Below, piece after piece: positions 1 to 12,415 of a stretch of DNA of 64,000 bases. The stretch's first letter is position 1. Each line of letters starts with the position of its first letter. Location of the stretch: NCBI RefSeq assembly GCF_037975245.1, contig NC_092568.1, forward strand, positions 36,671,001-36,735,000. The letters run 5' to 3'. The notes under the pieces were generated by a model. The model did not search any database, was not told where the DNA came from, and saw only the letters and a list, made by a program, of their open reading frames with translations. Source of the stretch: Apostichopus japonicus. Its lineage: Eukaryota; Echinodermata; Holothuroidea; Aspidochirotida; Stichopodidae. The position numbers were made by a program, and so were the translations under genes.

Positions 1-2789
1 TGAGTTACGTTGAGTCGTTGTTGCAATTACGGAATATTACAGGTCCTTCAATTTTTTTTTTTTTTTTGTGGCCTTTTTCTCTCCCTGGTTTTGTTTTGCT
101 TCTATCTTTGGTTTTGGGGTTATTAGAATAACAGATATCAAGATACTAGGTTACAACCAATTTTATTTCGTGTCGAGATGGAAATATCAAAATTTAAGGT
201 ATTTCAGCATGCTTACCCTTCATAAATCTAACAGTGTGAAGATTATATTATCAATAATAGACCATAACAGACATTTTCGCTTCTAGAAGCAGACTATATC
301 ATGGTACATTTCCTGTCCAAAAAGAAAAACAATAAACTATGGGTAAACTTTCTGTACATTTTTCTCTACTAATAGGCCTACTATAAGTTCTTTGTAGCCA
401 GCGATAAATCGAATGGGTTAATCTAGCATCGAGGTAAAGAAAGGAAGAAAAAAAAAATCAGAAATGAAAGCGAAGCGTGTGATAATGGTGTTGAAAACAA
501 TCGCATTAATACCATTATATCGGTAGTAATGCAGGGAGCGCACATAACGTAAATACATACCGACCAACACGCTAGGGCAAATCATTGCTTACATTGCGTG
601 ATATATGCTGTATTGTCAGCCTAATTTCGAAATTGGTTCGGAAGTGATTTAGTCACAAAACCGGGGTTTCTTTGGTAATTACAGTCAGACTTGAACCATA
701 AGTAAGCTTCCTTAGTTTGAATAAAAAGGTTTAATTGAATTAATTTGCACCCGTGTCCAAGACGGAAGGACTCATTATACAAAGGTATGACGTGGGCGGC
801 TGTTCTCACGTTTTTAAGGCAATTGGGCGATGCGGTTTTACGGCTGCTATTCGGCCCGGTGTACGATTGGTTTAATTTATAATAAAGTTCCCTAAGCCCA
901 TTCTTCAGCGAGTTGTTCATTTACTTAACATTGCACACAAGTTTACTCATTGTCTAACGAATTTTCTTTCTGTATTCAGACCGTTCTTGTTTGCCTAGTT
1001 ATTCGACCCAATAATCAAGACATCTTCTTTCTTTCTCACTTATTTTCCCCCCTTTCTTTTTCTTATTCTTGTATTATGAAAGGACTTGGTCCGTCAGCTC
1101 ATCTCGCAGTTTTTCGAGTGCATATCAATACCGTCAGCGTTGAACGAGCAGAGTAGAAATACTGTTGATTTACGGTTCTTTCACCATAGCATCAAAGTCA
1201 CGTTTGCACACAAATGACACAGGGCCATCTGAGGACACTAGGCGCCGAGTTGTCTGCGTAAATATTGGACACCAGGCTGCCGCGGATTGACGATGGTGAC
1301 GACAGACTACATAGAAATAGAGGGCGATATCCGTGAACGTGTGAAGACAACTTTTTACGAATTATTGCTTCTATACAGTATGTAGTTTATGCATATATGT
1401 AGTGCTACGTATAGGCAAGTTTTTCTTTGTGGGTTTATAGATGGATAACCAAAGCGTTTCCATAGGAGTGGTGGGTTGGTGGGGGGGGGGGGGGATAGGG
1501 ATGGGGATTTTTAATGAGAAACTAAAGCGAAAACGGAAAAGAAATTGTTGGTAACCTCCCAGGTCTCCCAGTCACGCCCAGCTTACGATATTTTAGATTT
1601 AATATTAATTATAGACTTATAGTTTGCCAACAAACCTGGGAGATTCCTCTTATTCAATATCCATATATAAAGTTCAATTAACAATATGCTGAATCCCAAT
1701 AAAGAATACTAACGTAAGATACTGCACGATTGAGTCAAAAGTTTGTTCTTCTTTGTTAAAATACCTCATAAATAGTTAGGCACATATACATAGGCTGAAA
1801 TTGTTTGGCATAAAAACAACTCAATATAAAGGTTATGCTGAACATAACATGCAGCAGTCTTTTGACTGTTGCCTGATTGTTTACCCGTTTCGTCTGTTTA
1901 GTATACTGAGTCGCTGACCCTATTGTATGTTATTTCTTCCCGGCAGATATGATATGTGATCTCTGACATAATATTACGTTACTATTAGTGTCGTCCATAC
2001 GTTGGTAAATGCGGCAGCCTTGGGTAGTAGTAGCGACGGCGCAAATACTACCCCATATCTCCACAAAAAGTGCACAATATAAAATGTATTGTTAGTTTGT
2101 TGCATTCTTATCACAAAGATGGTTGTAAAACATTGAAAAAGTACATTAGGCTATCCGAAACAAACATTAATACGCGAGGCTTAGGCATATACGCCTGCAA
2201 TATACCTCATGGCAGATCGTGAAGACATGTACGTTATGACGATTGCTAGTTTGCATATAAGAATCGGGCGGAATTGCTATAGTCACTATACCATTGATGA
2301 TTATCTTTGAGAAATTATCACTTGAGCTAAGTGCATATTTATTTATTTTCTGTGCGAAAGAAAATAGTTGTTTGTTCAAGATTAGCATTTGTTTCAAGTT
2401 TCAAGTATATTTGTAACATTATCATATAATACAGAACATCATTTTCTTGAGGATTTCATTATTAAACTTAAATAATACATCACTTAATAGGTTAACTGAT
2501 CTTTAACATAGTAGCAAGTGATTTTGTCTCTATTATAAATTCCAAAATACAGAGAAAGTGATCGGTAGAGGAACCAGAATAGACGTAAGCTTTTCAAGTC
2601 TGGTCCCTTCGGAAAAAAGACGAAAAATGATAAACAAATAACAACAACAGAGAAGGAACATAGAACGAACAAAAATAGAAAACCAAATATTTTGGAATAG
2701 ACTATATATAAATATATAGCCTACTATTTTTACTTCCTATAAATGAATATATCCTATTTCTTACTTCCTTAAAAGAGACAAAAATGTCA
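1..2789. other. Intergenic, no supported gene
   Basis: No open frame here carries a recognisable domain or a convincing splice structure. The longest, about 99 codons on the minus strand at 621-920, matches nothing I know. The stretch is AT-rich and includes a run of about 13 G near 1481-1494. Confidence 0.6.
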
Positions 2790-4130
2790 AAAATAAGATG
2801 GGCAGGCAGTACAACTACATGAGCTAGTCCAGATAAGATTGAATGCGCCGTTTAAGTGAAATTTTAAAATGACGCAAGGACTTGTTTGGAAGCGAACTCC
2901 AGAAAAAAATACCACGTCTGGGAATTTTGCATTTGGTTTAGCTTTGTCATTAAGTAAGGATGTAAATAGAATTTTTTTTTAACAAATATCGTAATTATGA
3001 AATTTATTACATACAAATGTCAAGTTGATAATTTTAAAGGTCAAAATTATGCAAGATGTTAGAGTTCTTAAACAGAGGTGCACTATGGGTATTGTATGGA
3101 ACACAGTGAATATTTCTGATAATCTCTTTTTGTATAAGAGTTGCAAGTTATTTAAATGAGTCTTGTGACCGTTCCCCCATATATAGTAATAAGCTATAAT
3201 TAAGATGGGGGAAGAATTTAAGCATTATAAAGCATTATGAACATATTTTGAGAAAGAAAGTTCATGGTTTTGTAAATAATACACTTGGCACGGTCTATTG
3301 TTTCATTAATATACGAAATATGTTCTTTCCAATTCAGTTTGTTGTCAATTAAAATTCCCAGGAATTTTCTCCATGTCAGGGATTTAATAGACGTGCCCCA
3401 TAGAGTTAATGAAATATTAGTTTCATTGTACCCTGTTTTGTCAAAAATGAGAAGTTTTGTGTTAAACTTGTTTGCATTTAGCCAATTTTAAATATTTCTA
3501 CATTCCTCCTCTGCATGTAAAAATTACAACCATTGAATTCACAAAAAAAAAAACTATAAAAAAAAATTGTATCATCAGCAAAAAGAAAAAAGTTCTTTAC
3601 GTTGAACGAATATTATTAATATACAAAAGGAAAATTAATGGCCCAAGGGTAGATCCTTGGGGACACCTTCGTTACAGTTCAGTTTAGATGAGGATCTTAC
3701 ATTTCAGTGGACATACTGGACTCTGTTTCTCAAGCAACTATAGCAATCCAGTCATCTACGACCCCTCGTGAATCATAAGCATATATAGTTTACAGACTAG
3801 ATTAACTGCTGCCATGTTTGTATTGAATAACCTTTACGAACAAAAGCCGCACTGAAAGGTATTTAGGATATTATGCTTATGGATAAAATTATATATTCTT
3901 CTTATATATTTTAAATCAAACGTTTCAAAATGTTCAGAGACTGAAGGAATAGAGGGAAACAGGCCTATGATAAGAGATCTGCTGTTTGGTCTCCAGATTT
4001 GAAAATTGGAATTATAATTGCAACTTTAAAGCTCAGAATTAGAGAAAACAGCATTGGCAAACGATATGCGAAATAGGGGCTACAACAGCATCACTCACAA
4101 CCTAAGATATTTCAGTGACATAACGTGTCC
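2790..4130 (-). mobile_element. Decayed non-LTR retrotransposon, reverse transcriptase part
   Basis: Reading the minus strand from high to low coordinate, the landmarks of a LINE reverse transcriptase appear in order but in shifting frames. They are PIFKSGD with a following RPVSL-like stretch near 3960-4030, a QCGF-like segment near 3850, a DDWIA segment near 3750, PQGSTLGPLIFLLYIN near 3610-3672, FADDT near 3575, WKEHI near 3330, and a PLF/WNSLP-type tail down to about 2800. The order and spacing are those of the Jockey/CR1 broad group. Stops and frameshifts show it is dead. The endonuclease part is not visible, so the copy is 5'-truncated or too decayed to read. Confidence 0.8.
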
Positions 4131-6697
4131 ATTGCATTCGTGATGTGGAAATAACACAACGCGAAACACTCATATGAGCCTTGTCATTTTGTGGGAGTTT
4201 GGGTTTCCTTCAGATTCAAACTTCAGATTTAAACATTCAGATACACGTGATGCTGTTAAGAGTATATGATATCTTGCAAGCGTATTACAAACACTTACCG
4301 TATATATTTGCAGCATACATACACAACTACTGTCTCATGTATGTAGCCAATGTAAAGGGAGCGATCAAGAGTTGAAACTCAATTTTCATTGAAATGGCAA
4401 CTTTCAGGAGTGGTGCGGGGCATTTGTTACACCCCCTCCCCCACACCTCTTCCCCATCCCTCACACAAAAGTTTGAAAACGTTGTTAGTTATTAATACAA
4501 CATCACGTTTATAGACGACATTACGTATATAGACCAAATTATGTACGCTAATAGCGTAACCACTGAAGATATAAACAGAAACGTTCAGCCTATCCTTCTT
4601 AATTAACGTGTTCGATGATTAACATATACAGTCAGTGTCTGTATCCAAGTTATATATACCAATTGCTATACTACTGTGAATTTAACCCGGCAGGTATGAA
4701 TAAAGATATATAGTGCAAGTAACAAACAAACACACAAATGGTTGTCGTGTATGGCAAGCCAAACTGCTGAATAATTCGATAAACATGGTTTATCGAATTT
4801 AATTCGATAAAGTTGGTTTATCGAATTATTTGGCATTTGTATACCTTATAAGAAAACAGATTGGTTAGTTCGTGTCATGCATGTTTTAGCCTACATATAT
4901 ATTATGGATCTACTAAGCTAGGGTCAGTTCTATATTTCATCTCTCCGTTAAAGAGAGATAGAGATGGGGGGGGGGAGAGGGGGGGTCAAGAGTAGCTGCA
5001 TAGTCATAATTTTCCTATTTCACTAAATGAAAGTCAAGTAACTCGAATTTAATCATTTGTTTCCAATTATTATTATCATTATTATTAACTTGTAAACGAC
5101 AGAAATCGTCCAAAAGTTATTAACATGTCTTGTAGATTACAATCACATATACGCACGGAAAATGAAAGAAAAAATAACGAATCTTTATTAGATACAAAAA
5201 ATGCAACGTGTCCATATTGTCGGATGTGTGTATTCACATGCATTGAAAATTGACCTAAAATCAACGTATACAAGACCCTATACTTTAATCTATTTTGACC
5301 GTAGTGACTTGAATGATGGATCAAATCTCAAAGCTATACGGCCGCCTAACAACTAATTAAAGCGATACTATTTGAACTTTGCTCTATTTATGCCCTTTTC
5401 TTAGGTTGCTATGTCATTCAAGTTGTATCATTAAGAGATACCATTACACATTGTACACTGAAGAAGCATCGTAAAAGACTGCTCTGAAAAACTGGCTGCT
5501 CTGGTATCAAGGAAGTAACCAGTTGTTTGTTTGTATTTCGTTTCGATGTCGTTGATAATCAAAGCTAAGTAAACGAAACTTGTGTATCTTTTACTTTGCA
5601 AAAGAAGAAGAAGAGGGATATAAAGTAGTTAGAGAAGAGTCACACATTATACAAGATGCAGGCTCATCACGAGGGTTTAGTTAGTCTTTCATAAGTCCCT
5701 TGCAACGTTGACCAGTGTAATCTAAAATAATTCGTTTTCGTATCGGAAGAGAGTATTCTTTCTTTATACAAAAATTGCATTTTCTTTTTAGACTCCTGTG
5801 CGAGCATCGACTTACTCTGTGTTCTGTGCAGCCACTGTCTGGAACAAATTCTATACCGACTTCGTGCAAGGATTGTGGAAAACACTGTTGAATTCTGAAG
5901 CCGACTGATCATGTTTGATCAGAACCGAAGCACCGAATCGAGATACGTATTATGAGGCTAGATAACTTGGAGTCTGAGTGTTTAACGTGTAATATCTTTG
6001 TTTTCGTTGGTTTTATTTTTTATAAATTTTTGTTACAAATTGTTATTTCGCCAAGTTACCCTACCACATTTTGAGTACATTTATTTTAAAACATTCTACT
6101 TGTAGTAGTCGAAATCATAGCTACACCTCTAAATGAAAATCATTTTGGGCATTATTTGTAAACTTCCTTTGCCTATACACCGTATTGACAACTTGAGTGA
6201 ATTTTTTTCATTCACAAATTTTTCTATTCGTATGATATATAGGCTGTAAAGTGTAAAAAGCTACACAATTCCGAAAAGAAGAAGAAAAAACGAAAAAAAA
6301 AACGAAAAAAAAGGGAAGTTATTTTACCATGAATCGTGCGTGAAAGTAAATACAAGCGAATAGGAGAGCGGGCACACCAGTTTATTTGTACACCGTGTAG
6401 GCCAACAGTCTTCTGTTTGCAATATTCAACTATTATAAACTTGTCACGAAATATTGCCAGATATTACACGTTTGCGTATATACCTAATACTTTCTATAAC
6501 TTATATCTAAATTTATGAAAAATGCACGATCAGAAAAAGTAAACAAAAAAATTGAAAATATTGCTTACATTTCATATGTATATAATAATCTGCCCGACCT
6601 TCAATCCGCAGTTTTCTTCCAAAGTTCGACGAGGCTGGGGATATTCAAAATTGTCTCGATAACTCGCTCCACCTATTGCAAGATTTGACTCGCAGCT
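4131..6697. other. Intergenic with one weak exon candidate
   Basis: Apart from the hairpin at 4773-4827 no element is clear. A pyrimidine tract and AG precede an open stretch at 5792-5908 on the plus strand (38 codons then TGA, ending LLNSEAD). It could be the last exon of an unseen gene, but I recognise no family and see no partner exon. Confidence 0.4.
4773..4827. repeat. Double AATTCGATAAAC hairpin
   Basis: Two tandem near-perfect palindromes, each AATTCGATAAAC, a two-to-four-base spacer, then GGTTTATCGAATT. The flanks also mirror each other (GCCAAA to the left, TTTGGC to the right), so the whole could be a tiny foldback element. Confidence 0.7.
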
Positions 6698-9124
6698 ATG
6701 TTTATTTTCGTTCGTTTTGGTCAAGATGAAACTATTCTGTGTAATCCACAATGTAAGATTGTCAACCTACTGGATCACCTCAAGAATTCCTGTAGGATGA
6801 CGGGGAGCTCCTTGCTTCTAGATCTAGCCGATAACACCGGTAAGACTGTGCCCAATAATTGAGAACTCAGAAATGCTATCTGGTGGGTTGGAATGAGGGA
6901 AGGGAAGGAAAGGAGGGAGGGGTGAATGGAGGGGTGCCATGGGTGGTCAATGATCTATTGTAATAATGTTGGTACGGATGAAGGGGATAAATGGGGGGGG
7001 GGTATTCACTCAAAGCTCAATTTTTATTGGTTTTCATTGTCACTTTCTTGTAGGACTTTCAAAAATGAAATACCCTTTCATTTAGGCAGTTGAAATCGTG
7101 GGGGAGGGAGGGGGTTGGTGGGGGTAGTGCTTGAAGTGAAATCTATGCAAAGTTAATGATTTGCATGTGTATAGAATATTTCTATATTGTTAATTACTTT
7201 GAATTTGTTTCTTGTGTGTATATTGACTAAATGCTTGTGAAATTTCGGCACGAAAATATTCGTCGGTCCTTTTCGATCTCCTACCCCTATTAGGAGATTA
7301 TGAAAGGGAGAACTAGGTAAACTCAGGGTATGGTTGCGAAACCAAGTCTGAATTTTGGTTGAATCCTTCAAATAAATGTCACCCCTCAAGCCTGTTTAAC
7401 GCGAGTCCTTTGTGCAAGCAGCAATGTAATGGCTTTTGTTTTAAACTGAACTGTTATGTGGCCAAATAGTTTCTTAGCCTAAAAATTGTCATCATATATT
7501 TGAAGATATCTCCATTTCTTTGATATTTAACACACAGATGGGCAACGTACGGCTCCTCGAAAATATTTATAAAGTCATGAAATGATTAATAAAGCCTTGT
7601 TAACTCGGGTATTTGAACCTTATAATATTATCTAGAATACGGCTTATATGTAATGGGATGTTTCAATATATTTGGTAGGTATATAAAGCATGTAATTACT
7701 TAGGTGTAATTTCGATCAGAGGATCGGGTACAACATTCCACTGTGACCCGCACAAAATATTTTTTTCATGCAAAGGGCGACGAAAGGGATTCAAAAGGGT
7801 ACTTTTAATTACAAAAAACGAAAATTGTCATTCTTTTATGCTGTATTATTAAAAGGGTTTTCACAAAACTGAGACTGGGACTGAGGGGGATACAAGCCCT
7901 TCTGTGCACCCCCCACCCCAGCCCAGGCCCTGCCCCCTGTTTCGTGCGTATCTTGCACATATACGGTAGACCTATTTTTAATATATATCTGACCTTTATT
8001 AAGTAACTCTGAAAAAATAAACACATCTTATAATATAATCAAAGATATGAATCTTTTAGGCTACTCTGAAAATATTTGATCGATAAAAAAATAAAAAAAA
8101 TAAAGATTTATTTTAAGATTATAGAAAGTAAATGTTTCTGTCATTCACAAAAGACCATATAAACACTATTGCTATAGAAATTTTAGTCTCTCGAAACATA
8201 CAAATTACGTCTACTGAATATCACACAGTATATCCCAAACGAACACACTTGTAACGATATCGTTCTAGTTATATTTCGAGGTATAAACCTAACATGGTAA
8301 TGCTTAATAAAAATCGGGGTCAAAAGTTCACGTTTGTGAAACAAAGAGGGGTAATTACAGCACATGAACTATTAGCTACAACAGTCGGCAACATTAGAGA
8401 ATGACAAAACACATGATTGACAAGACCATTACAGATTATTCCTCCCCCCCTTCCCCCCCCCCACATAACCAACTATGCACATACGGAGCCAACATGGTAG
8501 AAAAACCGCCACATACTGGCATATACCCCTCGATCATGTTCCTATGGCGATACATGTAACTTTATATGGTAGGTTTTGTTAGTTCGGTGCATTACGTCGA
8601 GTAATTACGCATTTCGGGTCTAGAAAATGTCAACTATGGTTATTTTTAATTTTTTATTGAGACGCATGGGTTTTCAAAAGAATAATACAAATATTTAAGA
8701 AAGAAAGGCAGATTATAACAGGCTTCCAACAGCCAGAAATCATCAATAGGGGAGGTCTGAAGTTGGGTTAATGGCATGCCATATGTCACTCCAATATTAT
8801 AATGTTGTTACCAATGTAGTTTGAAAAACAACTCACTGGCGCCGAATTTGGTTAGTAAAACTTGATCGAACGTTTCGCCAAATATTCTCAATGAGTATCA
8901 AAAGTATATTGCTTGTGGAATGTCGCTGAGCTTTAGTCCATAAGGTTATCTGATTATCTATAACAAGTATCAAATTTAGCATTCCAATGTGTGCAATATG
9001 TCTACTTGCTTTATTTTTAATTTTGTAAGGGAAACATATAAAACGTAAGCTATACTGACATATGATGAAAACAATACAACTGGTTAAAAAAAATGATATA
9101 AAATAGGGGGAAAGGACATGTAAC

Positions 9125-9210
<86 letters not shown>

Positions 9211-11254
9211 TATATGTATATGTATATGTATATATATATATAGATCTGTAGATTCAAGGGGAAACATATGAAACGTAAAGCTATACTGATATATGAAAGC
9301 AGTACCCCTGGCTAAAATATTTTATAAAATAGGAGGAAAGTGACTATATATTTACTTATGTATTTAGAAATGTAGATTCAGAATTTTAGTGCATTCATCA
9401 TATAGAATGAAATTAATTTCATTCTTCTTTGCTTTGTTTCTTATCTTCGGTTGATGCGTCTGCCTAGCTCGCATTCAACAGGTACAGAAGATCACATTTT
9501 TACCCCCTTCCTCCCTCCTTCCCTCCCTCCTCCCCCTCCCCCCAGACGTATTTTCTCCTTTTATCTCCAATCCGCTTCCCCAAAAAATATCAGTCTTATT
9601 TAGAAGATAATGAAGATAAAGTATTAAAAGTTTTTACCGCGTTACCCGAAAAAAATAAGTCGTTTTAAATTTCACGTAGGTACCCCCCACCCCCACCCCC
9701 ACCCCCTCCCAACATCTCATCAAATTATGGGAGAAAGATAAGGTGAGAATTGACATATGACGTCTTTCCTTTGATTTATTCAGATTGTTGGCAAAAAACT
9801 AGCAGATGTCGATTGTGTGGAGAGTTGATTTAGATTGTCTGTAGAAGTCTGATGTGATTGCTATTTCTGCAGCATAAACTTTATTTTGATAGGGTTGTCG
9901 TCTGCACGTATAGTGACTTCTGAACCCCCCTCCCCTCCCCAGCCCCCTCCCCCATCTACATTCCACTGTCCCACGTAATCCCATATACGGTACAGAAAAA
10001 GAGTTAACCACCTTTAATTTTGTAGACACCAAATTGATTGTCTTCATTTCCTTATTACGTCAAATGCAAAAATATACGGTCAGTCGTTTATTGGCTACAG
10101 TAGATGGTGATACAAAATTATGCGAGGTATACGTTGAATTTTGCCAGTTATGAAGGTCTGAGGATAGATATGTAGCTAAAATTGCTAATAGTTCTGAAAA
10201 GCACACGATTGTAGGCTCTGAACTTTTGAAGTATCATCATAGACTACAATGATTGTTTAGTATGATATATCTCAGCGAATAACGGGCGAGGTCCGCACTG
10301 GGCAGGGAGGGTGGGGGTGAGGGAACAAACATTAAGGGATAGTGGGGAAATATGATTTTGATTCGAGGGGTGAACCACAAAGATAACTAAATATATTCCG
10401 ACTAAATTTATCCTCCGTGCATTTCCGTACAACAAATTCCAATCTTAGATTGTTTTTTTTTTGTATTTTCTCTTATATTCACAACCTGGCATTTTTTTGT
10501 AATTTGAATTTTTGAATTGAATTCACAACGGAGCCAAAAACAAAAACAAAACTAAGAAAAGAGAGAGAAAAAACAAAAGAAAAACAACCCTATGGGGGGG
10601 GGGGGCTGTTATTCAACATTTTAGACTTTTTAGTATATGGGGCAATATTGCTGACCTATGATAAGGTTGCGGAAATGGATGTAACCTAAGTTCTCATTTG
10701 ATGATGTTGTAACTAACTAAATGTATTGACTAACGGTTTCATTGATCTATTAATCTCTCCCAGGACTAATCAAAGACCTTCAGAACCACAGTGAGGAGGA
10801 TGGCGATTCTTATCTACAACATCAACAGACATATATCCTGATCGGAAAAACGCCACCAAAGAAGGACGCCACCATCAACGAAGACACGACGTCTCGAAGT
10901 GATACACCAAGCAGCGTCTCCTCACGGCCGGGAGACTTGTCACACGGTGCAGATATTCAGAGGACCCCCAGGGAGAATAGTCAATTGTTTAAAGCGAAGA
11001 CACCGTCGGTTACTCCAGACTCAAGAGGTACCGTGAGTAGCTCCATGAGGAAAAAGAGGGAAGAGGCCATCTTGAAAGAATACACGCCATTGTTAGAAAA
11101 TCTAGCGGGTATTTTCCCTTACTTTAAACTGAGATTGAGCGAGGATGGTAAACAAAGAAGGAAAAGAATTCGAGGGATTCAACAGGCGGGAAAACTGGTA
11201 ATGCAAGAGAAGAAAACTAGAAGCAGACGACAGAGGAGCCAATCTGGAGACTAA
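6698..11254 (+). CDS. CXorf65-like protein
   Basis: Two coding exons, 6698-6839 and 10764-11254, give a 210-aa protein. The donor is CACCG/GTAAGA and the acceptor TCTCCCAG/GA; the codon split restores glycine and the frame stays open. The N-terminus [20 protein letters not shown] is followed by a VNLLDHLK helix and a [10 protein letters not shown] segment. These match the start of human CXorf65 (MFIF, a buried Cys, LLxH, IDLxDExG), a small family of unknown function (Pfam names it Il2rg for gene neighbourhood only). The middle (about residues 75-135) is Ser/Thr-rich and disordered. A conserved-looking block [15 protein letters not shown] lies near 150-170, and the end is strongly basic ([15 protein letters not shown]). 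Usual family length is about 180 aa. No biochemical role can be inferred. An earlier upstream ATG was not found; the chosen start gives the family's own N-terminus. The 3.9-kb intron holds a long TA microsatellite and G/C runs. Confidence 0.72.
9129..9241. repeat. (TA)n microsatellite
   Basis: About 110 bases of TA dinucleotide with a few TG interruptions, inside the intron of the CXorf65-like gene. Confidence 0.95.
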
Positions 11255-11360
11255 AACTGAGAAAGAAAAAGAAAAAGACATGCACGGGTTGTGTTTGATT
11301 GAAGCTATGGTTTTAATTCCGCTGGATGATTGGAGCAAAGTTTGAAGGATTAAAAAATGA

Positions 11361-11613
11361 TTTAAGGTAGTCAGTATAGGCCCCAAATTATAGCAAGCTA
11401 TAATTGCTAGAAGTTTTCAAAAAGTACTTTCCTGGAGGTCTTTAACGCTCCAAATTGTTCTCAGACATTTGTAAGAAAAACACAAAATGACTAAGTGTCC
11501 TAGTGAGGAAAATTTTCTCGAAGGTTGTAAAAGAAACAGTTTAAGAATTTTGACCAAATGTGACCATATTTGAATATCTAGCATATTTGGGGCCAATACA
11601 GCATACCTTTAAA
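11361..11613. mobile_element. Short inverted-repeat element (MITE)
   Basis: The left end TTTAAGGTAGTCAGTATAGG, continuing into CCCCAAATTATAGCAAGCTA, is mirrored by the right end read on the other strand (TTTAAAGGTATGCTGTATTG, then GCCCCAAATATGCTAG). The element is about 250 bp with no coding capacity. It sits about 110 bp past the stop of the CXorf65-like gene, so it may lie in that gene's 3' UTR. Confidence 0.65.
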
Positions 11614-12090
11614 TGTTTGGCATAGACAGGGTTAGGATGAGGGATCAACAGGGTCTTCATAAGTCTGTATGTGTTTGGAGGGGTGGGTTGTTTAGAACCA
11701 GATTTCAAATCTCAACTCAAAATCTGGTCCTCATGAAAAATCATGGCGTAGAAAAGGTTACAAAGTTTAAGGAAGAAGATGAGTTGGTCTCAGACTGAAA
11801 ATCTGGTCCTCTCACAAAAGTATAAAATCTCAGTGCCTCTCGTCTTTAATGCTGACTACTGATGATGTTATCGTGCATTGTGTATTTGGGTAGAGACGAA
11901 GACTCTATTCTACGGGGTATATATTAAGTCACATTGAATTTCGTGGGCAATTGCAATAAAACTGAGCTTTGGCGAAGTGAATATCCGAGTCGCCACAACT
12001 TGATTGTAGAGTAAATTGCTTGTAGACAAGATGGGAAATGAATAAGGCGAAATGGACAAAAAATTTGGCTTAGGTTTTACATGACTCAGC

Positions 12091-12091
<1 letters not shown>

Positions 12092-12135
<44 letters not shown>

Positions 12136-12252
12136 GAAAACGTAATGAGAAGGAAAATCCAGAACAGTGAAAAACTTCCAGCCTCCACCGGGATTCGAAC
12201 CCGGGCCTCCCGCTTTGTACGCGGACACCCTAACCAACTAGGCCATGGACGC
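12092..12252 (-). mobile_element. tRNA-derived SINE
   Basis: On the minus strand 12252-12181 folds as a 72-nt tRNA-like cloverleaf. The acceptor stem has one mismatch, the D arm has an A box (TGGCCTAGTTGG), the anticodon stem is good with ACA in the anticodon position, and the T arm CCGGG/TTCGAAT/CCCGG is perfect (B box GGTTCGAATCC). It runs straight into a non-tRNA body of about 50 bases and ends in a TA microsatellite at 12092-12131. That head-body-simple-repeat layout is that of a SINE. A functional tRNA is less likely because of the unusual anticodon and the attached body. Confidence 0.7.
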
Positions 12253-12369
12253 TGATTGTATGTCCAGAGGTTCGAAACCGGTAAGGAAAGTCGTAATTTC
12301 ACTGTAGGCGTTTGACACCTGTATCGAACAATACTAGTTCTGTTTTTGGTGACATATTTTGCCTTACTC

Positions 12370-12415
12370 TCTATATATATATATATGATTATATATATAA
12401 ATATATATATATATA
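12370..12415. repeat. (TA)n microsatellite
   Basis: Interrupted TA repeats. Confidence 0.9.

Noticed and set aside
621-920. 99-codon minus-strand open frame
   Set aside because: No domain, no splice partners, and length is within chance expectation for this much sequence.
12181-12252. Functional tRNA gene on the minus strand
   Set aside because: The cloverleaf is good but the anticodon position reads ACA, the acceptor and D stems have mismatches, and it is fused to a SINE body with a TA tail.
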